Assembly (NCBI RefSeq): GCF_030819175.1
Contig: NZ_JAUTBJ010000002.1
Span: 3,557,001 to 3,621,000 of the forward strand
DNA: 64,000 nt
From: Sphingomonas sp. SORGH_AS_0879
Lineage (GTDB): Bacteria > Pseudomonadota > Alphaproteobacteria > Sphingomonadales > Sphingomonadaceae
Direction: 5' to 3'
The notes under the pieces are model-generated. The model saw only the letters and a program-made list of their open reading frames with translations. It did not search any database and was not told the DNA's origin. This document shows, one piece after another, positions 49,582 to 60,720 of the stretch. A program made the position numbers and the translations under genes. Position 1 is the stretch's first letter. Each line of letters opens with the position of its first letter.

Positions 49582-49971
49582 TCAGACGCGGCGACGCTTG
49601 GAAGGCCGCACGCCGTTGTGCGGGATCGAGGTCACGTCACGGATCGAAGTGATCTGGAAACCGACCGCCTGCAACGCGCGCAGCGCCGATTCGCGGCCCG
49701 AACCCGGGCCCTTCACTTCGACTTCCAGGGTGCGGACGCCATGCTCGGCGGCCTTCTTGCCCGCGTCTTCGGCGGCGACCTGGGCGGCATACGGGGTCGA
49801 CTTGCGCGAACCCTTGAAGCCCATCATGCCCGCCGACGACCACGAAATGGCATTGCCCTGCGCGTCGGTGATGGTGATCATGGTGTTGTTGAAGCTGGCG
49901 TTCACATGAGCGACGCCGGCGGTGATGTTCTTGCGCTCGCGACGGCGAATGCGCTGCGGTTCACGTGCCAT
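49582..49971 (-). CDS. rpsK: 30S ribosomal protein S11
   Basis: 129 residues. [40 protein letters not shown] and the C-terminal [12 protein letters not shown] are canonical. It lines the mRNA exit. It follows rpsM after a 107-base spacer that contains a perfect terminator-like hairpin. Confidence 0.97.
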   Translation of the reverse strand: MAREPQRIRRRERKNITAGVAHVNASFNNTMITITDAQGNAISWSSAGMMGFKGSRKSTPYAAQVAAEDAGKKAAEHGVRTLEVEVKGPGSGRESALRALQAVGFQITSIRDVTSIPHNGVRPSKRRRV

Positions 49972-50042
49972 TGAATTCTATCCTGACCTGTATCTCTGAT
50001 GCGGAGAGCGGGAAGCAGTCTGCCTCGCACCGCCCTCCGGCG

Positions 50043-50078
50043 GAGAAAAAGTGATTTTCGTCCCCCCGGACGAAAATC
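50043..50078 (-). terminator. Perfect terminator hairpin between rpsM and rpsK
   Basis: The minus strand begins directly after the rpsM stop: GATTTTCGTCC, GGGG loop, GGACGAAAATC (11 bp perfect; 50053-50063 and 50068-50078), then ACTTTTTC. It lies inside the alpha operon, so either it is leaky (attenuation) or rpsK has its own promoter. Confidence 0.7.
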
Positions 50079-50447
50079 TTACTTTTTCTTGCCTGCGATC
50101 GGCTTCGCCTTGCCCTTGCGGGTGCGCGCATTGGTGTGCGTGCGCTGGCCGCGGACCGGCAGGCCCTTGCGGTGACGCAGGCCGCGATAGCAGGCCAGGT
50201 CCATCAGGCGCTTGATGTTCATCGCGGTTTCGCGACGCAGATCGCCTTCCACCGTGTGATCGGCGTCGATGGTTTCGCGGATCTGGAGGACTTCCTGATC
50301 CGAAAGGTCCTGAACGCGACGATCGGCGGCGATGTTCAGCTTGGCAGCGATCTGCTTCGCCTTGGCCGGACCGATGCCGTGGATATAGGTCAGCGCGATC
50401 AGAACGCGCTTGTTGGTCGGGAGGTTAACACCCGCGATACGTGCCAT
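50079..50447 (-). CDS. rpsM: 30S ribosomal protein S13
   Basis: 122 residues. [40 protein letters not shown] and [20 protein letters not shown] are the canonical S13. It contacts the P-site tRNA and the B1 bridge. First gene of the alpha operon, preceded by a strong promoter-like site. In many genomes it follows adk; here it lies about 44 kb from adk. Confidence 0.97.
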   Translation of the reverse strand: MARIAGVNLPTNKRVLIALTYIHGIGPAKAKQIAAKLNIAADRRVQDLSDQEVLQIRETIDADHTVEGDLRRETAMNIKRLMDLACYRGLRHRKGLPVRGQRTHTNARTRKGKAKPIAGKKK

Positions 50448-50580
50448 GAAACTTGTTCTCCTAGCTCCACGAAGCATGGCATGGCCGCACATGCTCCATC
50501 TCAACGCGATGGTTCCGCCACGCGGAAGCGCGACGCCCGCAAATCGCGCGTCGTCAAACCGGGGGTGGTGGAAGGATGGT

Positions 50581-50609
50581 CAGTTAGGGCCCGCGAAACC
50601 CTCTGTCAA
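50581..50609 (-). promoter_or_regulatory. Putative alpha-operon promoter
   Basis: Minus strand: TTGACA (50604-50609), a 17-base spacer, TAACTG (50581-50586). The -35 is a perfect consensus. The leader to rpsM is about 127 bases. Confidence 0.6.
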
Positions 50610-50854
50610 GCGATCGGTTCCCGAAACGTCGCCGATTGCACCCGGCGAAGCGTCAGCCAGCGACGGAAGGACACGATCGCCCAGACGATCTCCACCACGC
50701 CGAACGGCCAGGCGCCCTGGAGAAAGCCATAAGCCGATCCCGCAACGCACCCCAGGACGAAGCCCAGCGTCCACCAATGCGACCCCGCCTCCATCGCATA
50801 GCAGACGAGCGTGAAGGACACGGCAGCGAGGCCGAACAGAGAAAGCGAATCCAT
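50606..50854 (-). CDS. Small hypothetical membrane protein
   Basis: 82 residues with three hydrophobic stretches (FGLAAVSFTLVCYAME, WWTLGFVLGCVAGSAYGFLQ, FGVVEIVWAIVSF) and a basic C terminus. It resembles small YgaP/CBU-type inner-membrane proteins of unknown function; no family is assigned. It lies upstream of rpsM in the same direction, and its stop overlaps the predicted alpha-operon promoter. Confidence 0.65.
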   Translation of the reverse strand: MDSLSLFGLAAVSFTLVCYAMEAGSHWWTLGFVLGCVAGSAYGFLQGAWPFGVVEIVWAIVSFRRWLTLRRVQSATFREPIA

Positions 50855-50893
50855 CGCGGCGGTTTAGGGGGTTGGGCGTAAGGGGCAAGTCCG

Positions 50894-51020
50894 ATCCTCG
50901 CCGGCACGGAGAGGGGGAAGGCGAAACCTGACGGAGGGGGCTTCTACAAAGGCCGTCCCTTGCGGCAATCCCCCTCCACCACCGCTGCGCGGCGGTCCCC
51001 CTCCCCGTGCCGGGGAGGAT
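50894..51020. repeat. Family-B palindromic repeat (paired)
   Basis: GCCGGCACGGAGAGGGGGAA at one end and CCCCGTGCCGGGGAGGATCA at the other, with CCACCGCTGCGCGGCGG inside. It has the same arrangement as 35657-35781 and lies just after the histidine kinase gene. Confidence 0.7.
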
Positions 51021-52375
51021 CAGGGAATCACCAACCGCGCGATCAGCCCCGGTCCATTATCCCCCAGTTCGAACCGCCCGCCATGCAGCCGCGCCACCGC
51101 CTCGATCAACGCCATGCCCAGCCCCGCGCCCGGTGTCGTCCGTGCGGTGTCGAGGCGGCCGAACCGCTTCAACGCCTGCGCCCGGTCCGCCTCGGCGATG
51201 CCGGGGCCGTGATCCTCGACCTGGAAGACGATGCCCTCCACCGTGCGCCGCAGCCGCAGCGTCACCTCCCCGCCCGACGCCCCGTGCTTCAGGGCATTGT
51301 CGATGAGGTTGGACAGCGCCTGGCTCATCAGTTCGCGGTGCAGCGGCAGGGGGGCGGGGCGATCCTCGACCGCGATCAGGAACCGAAGCCCCGCATCCTC
51401 GACCACCGGGGCGTAGAGTTCCCCGATCTCCTCGATCAGTTCGGCGGGCGAGGCCAGGGTGAAGCGGTCGCGGGTCACCGATTCCGAACGGCTGATCTCG
51501 ATGACCATGGTCAGCATCCGCATGATCAGGTCGGTTTCGACCAGCAGGCCACCCAGCGCCGCCTCGCGCTGGGCCGGATCGGCGATCAGCACCGCCTGCT
51601 CGGTCTTGGTCCGCAATCGGGCGAGCGGCGAGCGCAGGTCGTGCGCCAGGCTGTCGGTGACGACGCGCAACTCGGCCATCAACTGCTCGATCTTGCCCAG
51701 CATCGCGTTCAGTCGCACCGCCAGCCGGTCGAAGGCGTCGCCATCGCCGTCGCCGCCCCGCACCAGCGAGACGCGCCGCGACAAATCGCCCTCCCCCGCC
51801 GCATCCATGACCGCGACGATGGCGTTGAGCCGCCCCGCGACATAGCGCGCCAGGACGAGCCCGGTCCCGACCCCCAGCATCAACGACAGGAACACCGCCA
51901 GCGCCAGCGCGCGCTCGATCGCCACCTGCTGCGCCTCGATCAGGTCGAGCGGCCGCCCGACCAGCAACCAGTCATGGCCGATGGGATGGAGCGTATAGCC
52001 CGCCTCGCGGCTGGCCCAGACGCCGTCGCGGCCCAGCACCGCGATCCGAAACGGCGTGTCCGACAGCGGCACCGCCAGATGACGCGGCGCATAGCCCGCG
52101 ATCCGGTGCCCCTGCGTATCGAATATGGCGAGGACCAGCGACACGTCGCCGGGCTCGCGCGCCTCCTTGATCGCATCGGCCAGCGCGGGCAGCGCGCCCG
52201 TTCGCCAGACGGCGCGTAAGGCATCCGCCTGTTCGACGATCTCGCGGTGGAGCGCCGCGACCGCATCGGCGCTGGTCTGTTTCCAGATGAACCCGACCAG
52301 CGCCAGATTGGATACCAGCGCCAGGATGATCGACAGCAGCGCGATCCGTGCCGAGATCGTCAGCCGCGGCTTCAC
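51020..52375 (-). CDS. Sensor histidine kinase
   Basis: 451 residues from a GTG overlapping the response-regulator stop (GTGA). TM1 is about residues 10-31, followed by a periplasmic sensor of about 120 residues; TM2 is about 155-180. Then come HAMP (VAGRLNAIVAVMDAAGEGDL), HisKA with His245 (DSLAHDLRSPLARLRTKTEQ), and HATPase_c with NLIDNALKHG, EDHGPGIAEADR and GLGMALIEAVARLHGG. It signals to the regulator encoded just upstream. The signal is unknown; the pair resembles envelope- or metal-stress systems. Confidence 0.92.
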   Translation of the reverse strand: MKPRLTISARIALLSIILALVSNLALVGFIWKQTSADAVAALHREIVEQADALRAVWRTGALPALADAIKEAREPGDVSLVLAIFDTQGHRIAGYAPRHLAVPLSDTPFRIAVLGRDGVWASREAGYTLHPIGHDWLLVGRPLDLIEAQQVAIERALALAVFLSLMLGVGTGLVLARYVAGRLNAIVAVMDAAGEGDLSRRVSLVRGGDGDGDAFDRLAVRLNAMLGKIEQLMAELRVVTDSLAHDLRSPLARLRTKTEQAVLIADPAQREAALGGLLVETDLIMRMLTMVIEISRSESVTRDRFTLASPAELIEEIGELYAPVVEDAGLRFLIAVEDRPAPLPLHRELMSQALSNLIDNALKHGASGGEVTLRLRRTVEGIVFQVEDHGPGIAEADRAQALKRFGRLDTARTTPGAGLGMALIEAVARLHGGRFELGDNGPGLIARLVIP

Positions 52376-53064
52376 CCCTCGACGGCCAGCCTGTAGCCCG
52401 CGCCGCGCACCGTATGAAGGATCGGGGTGCCGAAGCCTTCCTCCAGCTTGCGCCGCAGCCGCCCGATATGGACGTCGACCACGTTGGAGCCGGGGTCGAA
52501 ATGATAGTTCCAGATCTTCTCCAGCATCATCGTGCGGGTGACGACCTGTCCGGCATGGCGCGCCAGGAATTCCAGCAGGTTGAACTCGCGCGCGCCGACC
52601 GGGATGATCTTGCCCGCGCGGGTGACGGTGCGGGCGAGCAGGTCGATCTCCAGATCGCCGACCGACAGCTTGGTGCGGGTCGGTTCGGACGCGGCGCGGT
52701 CGGACCGACGGACCAGCGCCTCGATCCGCGCCGACAGCTCGGCGAAGGAGAAGGGCTTGCACAGATAATCGTCCGCGCCCGCCTTCAGCCCGTCGACCCG
52801 GTCGTCGACCGTGGCCAGCGCCGACAGGATCAGCACCGGGGTGGAGATGCCCGCCGCGCGGATCGCGCTGACCATCGCCAGCCCGTCCAGGCGCGGCAGC
52901 ATCCGGTCGGCGATGATCAGGTCGAATATCCCCTCGCTCGCCAGGAACAGCCCGTCCCGGCCGTCCCCGCATTGCTCGACGGCATAACCCGCCTCGGCCA
53001 GCCCCTTGGCGACATAGGCGGAGGTGGAAGCATCGTCTTCGACGATCAGGATCTTGCGGCTCAT
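52372..53064 (-). CDS. OmpR/PhoB-family response regulator
   Basis: 230 residues. The receiver domain has ILIVEDDAST, phospho-acceptor Asp53 (LIIADRMLPRLDG), and the conserved Thr/Ser and Lys (LILSALA, LCKPFSF). The C-terminal winged helix has VGAREFNLLEFLARHAGQVV, DVHIGRLRRKLEEG and HTVRGAGYRL. It is the cognate regulator of the adjacent kinase. A GTGAC direct repeat upstream (53311-53326) is a candidate binding site. Confidence 0.94.
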   Translation of the reverse strand: MSRKILIVEDDASTSAYVAKGLAEAGYAVEQCGDGRDGLFLASEGIFDLIIADRMLPRLDGLAMVSAIRAAGISTPVLILSALATVDDRVDGLKAGADDYLCKPFSFAELSARIEALVRRSDRAASEPTRTKLSVGDLEIDLLARTVTRAGKIIPVGAREFNLLEFLARHAGQVVTRTMMLEKIWNYHFDPGSNVVDVHIGRLRRKLEEGFGTPILHTVRGAGYRLAVEG

Positions 53065-53310
53065 CGGTTCGTCTGCTCCGGCATAGGGCGATCTTCGCTC
53101 CAACGGCGTCGTTCGGCATGTTCGAGCCCTTGGACCCCGTCCGCCCCAAGTCACCCCGTCCTTGGGGGGCGACTAGGCCGGAAAATGGCCCAGGGAAAGG
53201 CCGGCGGAAAGCACGCTCTCCGCCGGCCCCGACGGCACCCCCGGGAGTGTCGGGCGCCGAGCTCGTTGAACTGCGTGACGTGGGGCTACAGGGTGGCGGG
53301 ATACCCCGGA

Positions 53311-53326
53311 GTGACCATAATGTGAC
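53311..53326 (-). promoter_or_regulatory. Candidate response-regulator binding site
   Basis: GTGAC occurs at 53311-53315 and again at 53322-53326, an 11-base period, one helical turn, typical of OmpR/PhoB-type direct repeats. It lies about 250 bases upstream of the regulator gene and 130 bases from the GGDEF gene, so it could serve either. Confidence 0.3.
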
Positions 53327-53405
53327 AAATGCGTCATTCGCCACGGGATCGCGAGCAACGGTCGACCCTCAATGATCCGGATTCGGACCGGATTGGCGAC
53401 CGAGA

Positions 53406-53434
53406 TTCCAAGCCATGTTTAAACTTTTGATAAT
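53406..53434 (+). promoter_or_regulatory. Putative promoter of the GAF-PAS-GGDEF gene
   Basis: TTCCAA (53406-53411), a 17-base spacer, GATAAT (53429-53434), in an AT-rich patch 25 bases before the start codon. No good ribosome-binding site is seen, so the leader would be very short. Confidence 0.4.
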
Positions 53435-53458
53435 TCTTTCATTTATGGTCCCTCTATC

Positions 53459-54922
53459 ATGCTGATCTCTGCCCTCCCCCGCGATGCGTCGTCCGCCGAG
53501 GAGCGACGCCTCGCCACGCTTCAGGCGCATGCCCTGCTCGACAGCGAACCGGAGGCGGAGTTCGATGCGCTGGTCTCGCTGGCCGCCGAGATGCTGGATT
53601 GTCCGGTCGCGGCGCTGACGCTGGCGGACCGCGACCGTTTCTGGGTGAAATCGGCGATCGGTCCCCTGCCCAGCCAGATGCCGCGTAACGTCGCCTTTTG
53701 CGACCAGACGATCCGGTCGCCCGACCTGATGATCGTCCCCGACCTGACCAGCGATCCGCGCTTCGCGGTCAATCCCTTCGTCACGGGCGAGGCGGGGACG
53801 CGCTTCTATGCGGGCATGCCGATCCGCGTGCCCGACCTGGACGGATCGCCCCAGGCCATCGGATCGCTGTGCGTGATGGATGCCACCCCACGCTCGCTGA
53901 GCCCGGCGGGGGAGCGGGCGCTTCGCCATCTCGCCAGGCTGGCCGAGGCTTTGATCGCCGCGCGCGCGGTCGCCAGGCGGGCGACGGCAATGGCCGAGTT
54001 GAGCGAGCGCCAGGCCGAGGATCTGCGCGCCAAGGACCGGACGGTCCGGCAGGTCGAGCGGCTGGCGTTGATCGGGTCATGGCGGATACGCCTGGGCGAT
54101 CAAAAGGCGTTCTGGTCGGAAGGCGTCTATCGCATTCACGAACTGTCGGCCGGCAAGCCGGTCACGATCGATCAGGGCCTGTCCTATTACCCCCCGGATT
54201 CGCGCGCCATCCTGCGCTCGACGATCGAGGCGACCGCGCGCACCGGCGATCCGTTCGACATCGAGCTGGATTTCGTGACGGCACTTGGCCGCCATCGTCG
54301 GGTCCGCGTGATGGGCGAGCGGGAAATGGCGAACGGCCACCCCGAAAGCCTGGTCGGCATGTTCCAGGACGTGACCGAGCGCCACGCGCTGGAGGTCCAG
54401 TTGCGCCGCAATGCCGACACCGATGCGCTGACCCTGTTGTCCAACCGCGCCGCGTTCGACCGCACGCTGGAAACCGCCATAGGCGAGGCGGGCACGAACG
54501 ACCGGCCGCTTGGGCTCGTGCTGATCGATCTGGACGGGTTCAAGCTGATCAACGACACGCTGGGCCACCCCGCCGGGGACGAAGTGCTGCGCATCGTCGG
54601 CACCCGGTTGCGGACCGACTGGCTGAAGAATTGTTTCGTCGCGCGGCTGGGCGGGGACGAGTTCGGGGTGATCGTTCAGGATCCCGCCCTGCTCGCCCAG
54701 CCCGAGTCGCTCCGCGCCCGGATCGAGACGCTGCTGACCATCTCGATCACGGTGGACGATTTGACCATGAGCTGCGCGGGCACGGTGTGCGTCACGCTGC
54801 GGCCCGAGAATTGTCGGACGATCCGCGATTTCATGCACCATGCCGATAGCCGCCTCTATGCCGCCAAGCGCGACCGGGTGGGTGAGCGGCGCAAGGGGGA
54901 TCGACGGAAGGCCACCCGCTAA
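53459..54922 (+). CDS. GAF-PAS-GGDEF diguanylate cyclase
   Basis: 487 residues, no membrane segment or signal peptide. GAF domain about 20-165 (LLDSEPEAEFDALVSLAAEM, FYAGMPIR, GSLCVMD), PAS about 200-310 (ALIGSWRIRL to LVGMFQDVTERHALE), GGDEF about 320-475 (DALTLLSNRAAFDRTL, LIDLDGFKLINDTLGHPAGD, RLGGDEFGV). The active GGDEF is intact; the RxxD inhibitory site is absent. It probably makes cyclic di-GMP in response to a small ligand. The C terminus is basic. Confidence 0.92.
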   Translation: MLISALPRDASSAEERRLATLQAHALLDSEPEAEFDALVSLAAEMLDCPVAALTLADRDRFWVKSAIGPLPSQMPRNVAFCDQTIRSPDLMIVPDLTSDPRFAVNPFVTGEAGTRFYAGMPIRVPDLDGSPQAIGSLCVMDATPRSLSPAGERALRHLARLAEALIAARAVARRATAMAELSERQAEDLRAKDRTVRQVERLALIGSWRIRLGDQKAFWSEGVYRIHELSAGKPVTIDQGLSYYPPDSRAILRSTIEATARTGDPFDIELDFVTALGRHRRVRVMGEREMANGHPESLVGMFQDVTERHALEVQLRRNADTDALTLLSNRAAFDRTLETAIGEAGTNDRPLGLVLIDLDGFKLINDTLGHPAGDEVLRIVGTRLRTDWLKNCFVARLGGDEFGVIVQDPALLAQPESLRARIETLLTISITVDDLTMSCAGTVCVTLRPENCRTIRDFMHHADSRLYAAKRDRVGERRKGDRRKATR

Positions 54923-54963
54923 GCCCCTTCCCTCTCCGACCCAGGGCCCCATATAGCGGGGGC

Positions 54964-57135
54964 ATGTCCTCGCGCGCCCGCGTCCTCGTCCTGAACTCCG
55001 CGCTCGGCCCTCTCGATTATCGTGTGCCGCACGGCATGACGGTCGAGCCCGGATCGATCGTCGTCGCCCCCCTGGGACCCCGCCAGTTGCTGGGCGTGGT
55101 GTGGGAGCCCGAGCGCATGCCCTCCGATGCCGAGGTCGGCGATAACCGGTTGCGCCCGCTGCTCGGCGTGGCGGACGCCCCGCCCCTCCCCGATGCGCTG
55201 CGGCGGCTGATCGAGTGGACGGCGGACTATTATCTCGCCCCGCCCGCCGCGGTGGTACGGATGGCGCTGTCCTCGACCTCCGCGCTGGAGGGGGCACGGA
55301 CCGTCACAGAATACCGCGTCACCGGCCATGTCCCCGACCGCCTGACCCCGCAGCGCGCCCAGGCGCTGGAGCGGATCGGCGACCGGCAGGGACTGATCCG
55401 CGAACTGGCGACGATGGCCGATGTCTCCGACGCGGTGATCCGGGGGCTGGTCAAGAACGGCGCCATCGAGGGGGTGGAGGTCGATATCGACAGCCCCTTT
55501 CCCCTGCCCGATCCCGACCATCACCGCCCCGCATTGTCGGAGGATCAGCGCGCGGCGGCGGACACGCTGGTCGCGGGCGTTGCGGCGCATGCGTTCCAGC
55601 CGGTGCTGCTCGACGGCGTGACCGGATCGGGCAAGACCGAAGTCTATTTCGAGGCGGTGGCGGAGGCGATCGCCGAGGGGCGGCAGGTGCTGGTCCTGCT
55701 CCCCGAGATCGCGCTGACCGAGCCGTTCCTCAAGCGATTCCACGACCGCTTCGGCTGCGAGCCGGTGGCGTGGCATTCGGGCCTGCGCTCGTCGCAGCGG
55801 CGGCGGGCGTGGCGGGCGATCGCCAGCGGCCAGGGGCTGGTGACGGTCGGCGCGCGCTCGGCCTTGTTCCTGCCCTATCGCAATCTTGGCCTGATCGTCG
55901 TCGACGAGGCGCATGAAACCAGCTTCAAGCAGGAAGACGGCGTCCATTACCACGCGCGCGACGTGGCCGTGATGCGGGGCAAGTTCGAGTCCTGCCCGGT
56001 CATCCTCGCCTCCGCCACCCCCGCCATCGAGACGCGCCAGCAGGTCGCGCTCGGCCGCTATACCGAGGTCAAGCTACCCGGCCGCTTCGGCCCGGCGCAG
56101 ATGCCGACCATCGAGGCGATCGACCTGATCCAGAACCCGCCCGAGCGCGGCCGCTGGATCGCGCCCAAGCTGGTCGCGGCGATGAAGGAGGTGCTGGAGA
56201 AACGCGAACAGTCGCTGCTCTATCTCAACCGGCGCGGCTATGCGCCGCTGACCCTGTGCCGGACCTGCGGGCATCGCTTCCAATGCCCCAATTGCACTGC
56301 GTGGATGGTCGAGCATCGGCTGGTCCGGCGGCTGGCCTGCCACCATTGCGGCCATGTCATGCCCACGCCACGCGCCTGCCCCGAATGCGGGGGCGAGGAT
56401 TCGCTGGTCGCCTGCGGCCCCGGCGTCGAGCGGATCGCGGACGAGGCGACGGCCTTGTTCCCGGACGCCAAGATCGCGGTCGTCACCTCCGACACCATCT
56501 GGTCCCCCGCCAAGGCCGCCGAGTTCGTCGGGCGGATGGAGGCGGGCGATATCGACATCGTGGTCGGCACGCAGTTGATCACCAAAGGCTATCATTTCCC
56601 CAACCTGACCCTGGTCGGGGTGATCGACGCGGACTTAGGCCTCGACGGCGGCGACCTGCGCGCGGCGGAGCGGACCTTTCAGCAGATTCGGCAAGTATCT
56701 GGGCGAGCGGGACGCGGCTCCAAGCCGGGCCATGTCTTCATCCAGACCCACAGCCCCAAGGCACAGGTCATGCAGGCGCTGGTCACGGGCGATGCCGAGG
56801 CCTTCTATACCGCCGAGACCGAGGCCCGGCGCGATGCCGATGCGCCGCCCTTCGGGCGCTATGCCGCGATCATCGTGTCGTCCGAGGATCAGGGCGCGGC
56901 CCAGTCCACCGCCAACACCATCGCCCGCGCCGCGCCAAAGGTCGACGGGATGCACGTCTTCGGTCCCGCGCCCGCGCCGCTGGCGATGCTGCGCGGGCGG
57001 CACCGGTTCCGGTTGCTGGTCCATGCCCGGCGCGCGCTGGCGGTACAGGATGTGATCCGGGAGTGGCTGGGCGGGTTGGAATGGTCCGCGAAAGTGCGGG
57101 TCGCGGTGGATGTGGACCCGTATAGTTTCCTGTGA
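54964..57135 (+). CDS. priA: Primosomal protein N' (replication restart helicase)
   Basis: 723 residues. The N-terminal 3'-DNA-binding domain (VLNSALGPLDYRVP) is followed by the helicase core: Walker A GVTGSGKTEVYF near residue 217, VDEAHETSFKQEDGVHYHAR near 312, and the zinc-binding segment with CRTC, CPNC, CHHC and CPEC at about 431-477. Motif V-VI VSGRAGRGSKPG is intact. PriA restarts stalled forks. Complete, transcribed alone. Confidence 0.95.
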   Translation: MSSRARVLVLNSALGPLDYRVPHGMTVEPGSIVVAPLGPRQLLGVVWEPERMPSDAEVGDNRLRPLLGVADAPPLPDALRRLIEWTADYYLAPPAAVVRMALSSTSALEGARTVTEYRVTGHVPDRLTPQRAQALERIGDRQGLIRELATMADVSDAVIRGLVKNGAIEGVEVDIDSPFPLPDPDHHRPALSEDQRAAADTLVAGVAAHAFQPVLLDGVTGSGKTEVYFEAVAEAIAEGRQVLVLLPEIALTEPFLKRFHDRFGCEPVAWHSGLRSSQRRRAWRAIASGQGLVTVGARSALFLPYRNLGLIVVDEAHETSFKQEDGVHYHARDVAVMRGKFESCPVILASATPAIETRQQVALGRYTEVKLPGRFGPAQMPTIEAIDLIQNPPERGRWIAPKLVAAMKEVLEKREQSLLYLNRRGYAPLTLCRTCGHRFQCPNCTAWMVEHRLVRRLACHHCGHVMPTPRACPECGGEDSLVACGPGVERIADEATALFPDAKIAVVTSDTIWSPAKAAEFVGRMEAGDIDIVVGTQLITKGYHFPNLTLVGVIDADLGLDGGDLRAAERTFQQIRQVSGRAGRGSKPGHVFIQTHSPKAQVMQALVTGDAEAFYTAETEARRDADAPPFGRYAAIIVSSEDQGAAQSTANTIARAAPKVDGMHVFGPAPAPLAMLRGRHRFRLLVHARRALAVQDVIREWLGGLEWSAKVRVAVDVDPYSFL

Positions 57136-57386
57136 TCGGCGTTCGATAGAGGAAGGAGGAATGTTCGCGCGGAGGCGCAGAGAGCGCGGAGGTGTCTCGC
57201 TCGGTGCCCCTTCATCCCCTTATCTTACGGGTCGGCGATGGCACGGCGGCGTTACCGCAAATAGGACATCTCTGCGTCCTCTGCGCCTCCGCGCGAACCA
57301 AAATCTTCTTCGCGGCCTCGCGGCTTCGCGTGAACAATCTGGCCTGAAGCGGCGGCGTTTTCCCTTGGCCTCCCCTCATACCCACA
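57136..57386. repeat. Inverted repeat between priA and atpC
   Basis: No gene. TTCGCGCGGAGGCGCAGAG at about 57163-57181 is repeated inverted at about 57279-57297 (CTCTGCGCCTCCGCGCGAA), a perfect 19-base match. The 120-base unit lies between convergent genes and looks like another dispersed sphingomonad repeat. Confidence 0.65.
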
Positions 57387-57420
57387 AACGAAAACGGCCG
57401 CGACTTCCGCCGCGACCGCT
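57387..57420 (-). terminator. Terminator after atpC
   Basis: The minus-strand stem CGGTCGCG / CGCGGCCG (one G-T pair) is followed by TTTTCGTTTG, about 30 bases past atpC. It ends the ATP synthase operon. Confidence 0.65.
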
Positions 57421-57449
57421 TCAAAACCCGAGCAATCCGAAGACCCGGA

Positions 57450-57701
57450 TTACCCCGCATGCTCCGCCAGCACGGTCAGGCCCTTCGGCCCCACCTCGGC
57501 GAAACCGCCGCGGATCAGGATCGATTCCGGCTCGCCCTTGTCGGTGCGGAACACCTGGATCGCGCCGTCGCGGATGGTCGACATGAAGGGCGCATGGCCC
57601 TCCAGCACGCCGAAATCGCCCTCGGTGCCGGGGACGACCACCATATGCACCTCCTCCGAGCGGAGGAGCTTTTCGGGCGTGACGAGTTCGAAGTGCAGCA
57701 T
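57450..57701 (-). CDS. atpC: ATP synthase epsilon subunit (F1)
   Basis: 83 residues, [20 protein letters not shown] with [20 protein letters not shown] and the beta-sandwich [20 protein letters not shown]. Shorter than E. coli epsilon: the C-terminal helical hairpin domain is missing, which is common in alphaproteobacteria. Epsilon links the rotor and couples F1 to Fo. The frame is open ten codons upstream, but the family starts here. Confidence 0.95.
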   Translation of the reverse strand: MLHFELVTPEKLLRSEEVHMVVVPGTEGDFGVLEGHAPFMSTIRDGAIQVFRTDKGEPESILIRGGFAEVGPKGLTVLAEHAG

Positions 57702-57776
57702 GGATTGTATATCTCGCATCGCTCTCCCCATCAGGGAGAGGAAAGAGGGGACGGCGCGAACCGTCCCCCCATATCA

Positions 57777-59829
<2,053 letters not shown>

Positions 59830-59830
<1 letters not shown>

Positions 59831-60705
59831 CAGAGCGCCTCGGCGCCCGAGATGATCTCGACCAGTTCAGTGGTGATCGCCGCCTGGCGGGTGCGGTTAT
59901 ACTGGATCGACAGGCGACGGATCATGTCGCCCGCATTGCGCGTGGCATTGTCCATCGCATTCATCTGCGAACCGTAGAAACCGGCCTGGTTCTCCAGCAG
60001 CGCGCGGAAAATCTGCACCGCGACGTTGCGCGGCAACAGCGCGTCGAGAATGTCCTCTTCGCTCGGCTCGAACTCGGCGACTGCCTCGACCGACGCCCCC
60101 GCCTTGGTCGGCGCGGGCATCGGCACCGGGATCAACTGTTGCGAAACCGGATCCTGCACCAGCGCCGAGACGAACTTGGAGTAGAACAGGTGCGCCACAT
60201 CGAACTCGCCCCGCTCGAACCGGGCGATCAGGTCGTCGGCGATGACCCGCGCGTCGTCGAACTTGGCCGCCTTGATCGCGCTCATGTCATGATCGGCGAG
60301 GATCGCGTTGGGGAAGAAGCGCTTCAGCACGCGCCCCTTCTTGCCCGCAATGTAGAACTTCACCGTCTTGCCCTGCGCGGTCAGTTCTTCGGCCTTGCGG
60401 CGCGCGGCGCGGACGATGTTCGTGTTGAACGCACCCGCCAGGCCACGCTCCGAGGTGGCGACGACCAGCAACTGGACGTCGTCCTTGCCGGTGCCCGCCA
60501 GCAGCGGCGACGCGCCGACGCCGCCGACGCGGGTGGCCAGGCCGGCCATCACCGCTTCCAGCCGCTCGGCATAGGGACGGCCGTTCTGCGCCGACTCCTG
60601 CGCACGGCGCAGCTTGGCGGCGGCGACCATCTTCATCGCCTTGGTGATCTTCTGGGTCGACTTGACCGAGTTGATCCGGATCTTGAGGGCCTTGAGGCTC
60701 GCCAT
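59830..60705 (-). CDS. atpG: ATP synthase gamma subunit (F1)
   Basis: 291 residues. ALKIRINSVKSTQKITKAMK at the N terminus and SIQYNRTRQAAITTELVEII at the C terminus form the rotor coiled coil; SERGLAGAFNTNIV lies in the middle. Complete. A 99-base spacer with a family-A repeat separates it from atpA. Confidence 0.97.
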
Positions 60706-60720
60706 CTAGTTTCCCACTTC

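Larger units (their letters stand above)
53065..53458. other. Divergent intergenic region between response regulator and GGDEF gene
   Basis: No gene. It holds the direct repeat at 53311-53326 and the promoter-like element at 53406-53434. The part next to the GGDEF gene is unusually AT-rich (TTTAAACTTTTGATAATTCT) for this genome. Confidence 0.5.

Noticed and set aside
52372..53344. Possible fusion of the histidine kinase with an upstream 320-codon extension
   Set aside because: The extension is an out-of-frame shadow of the response regulator; the kinase begins at the GTG at 52375 with a GTGA overlap.
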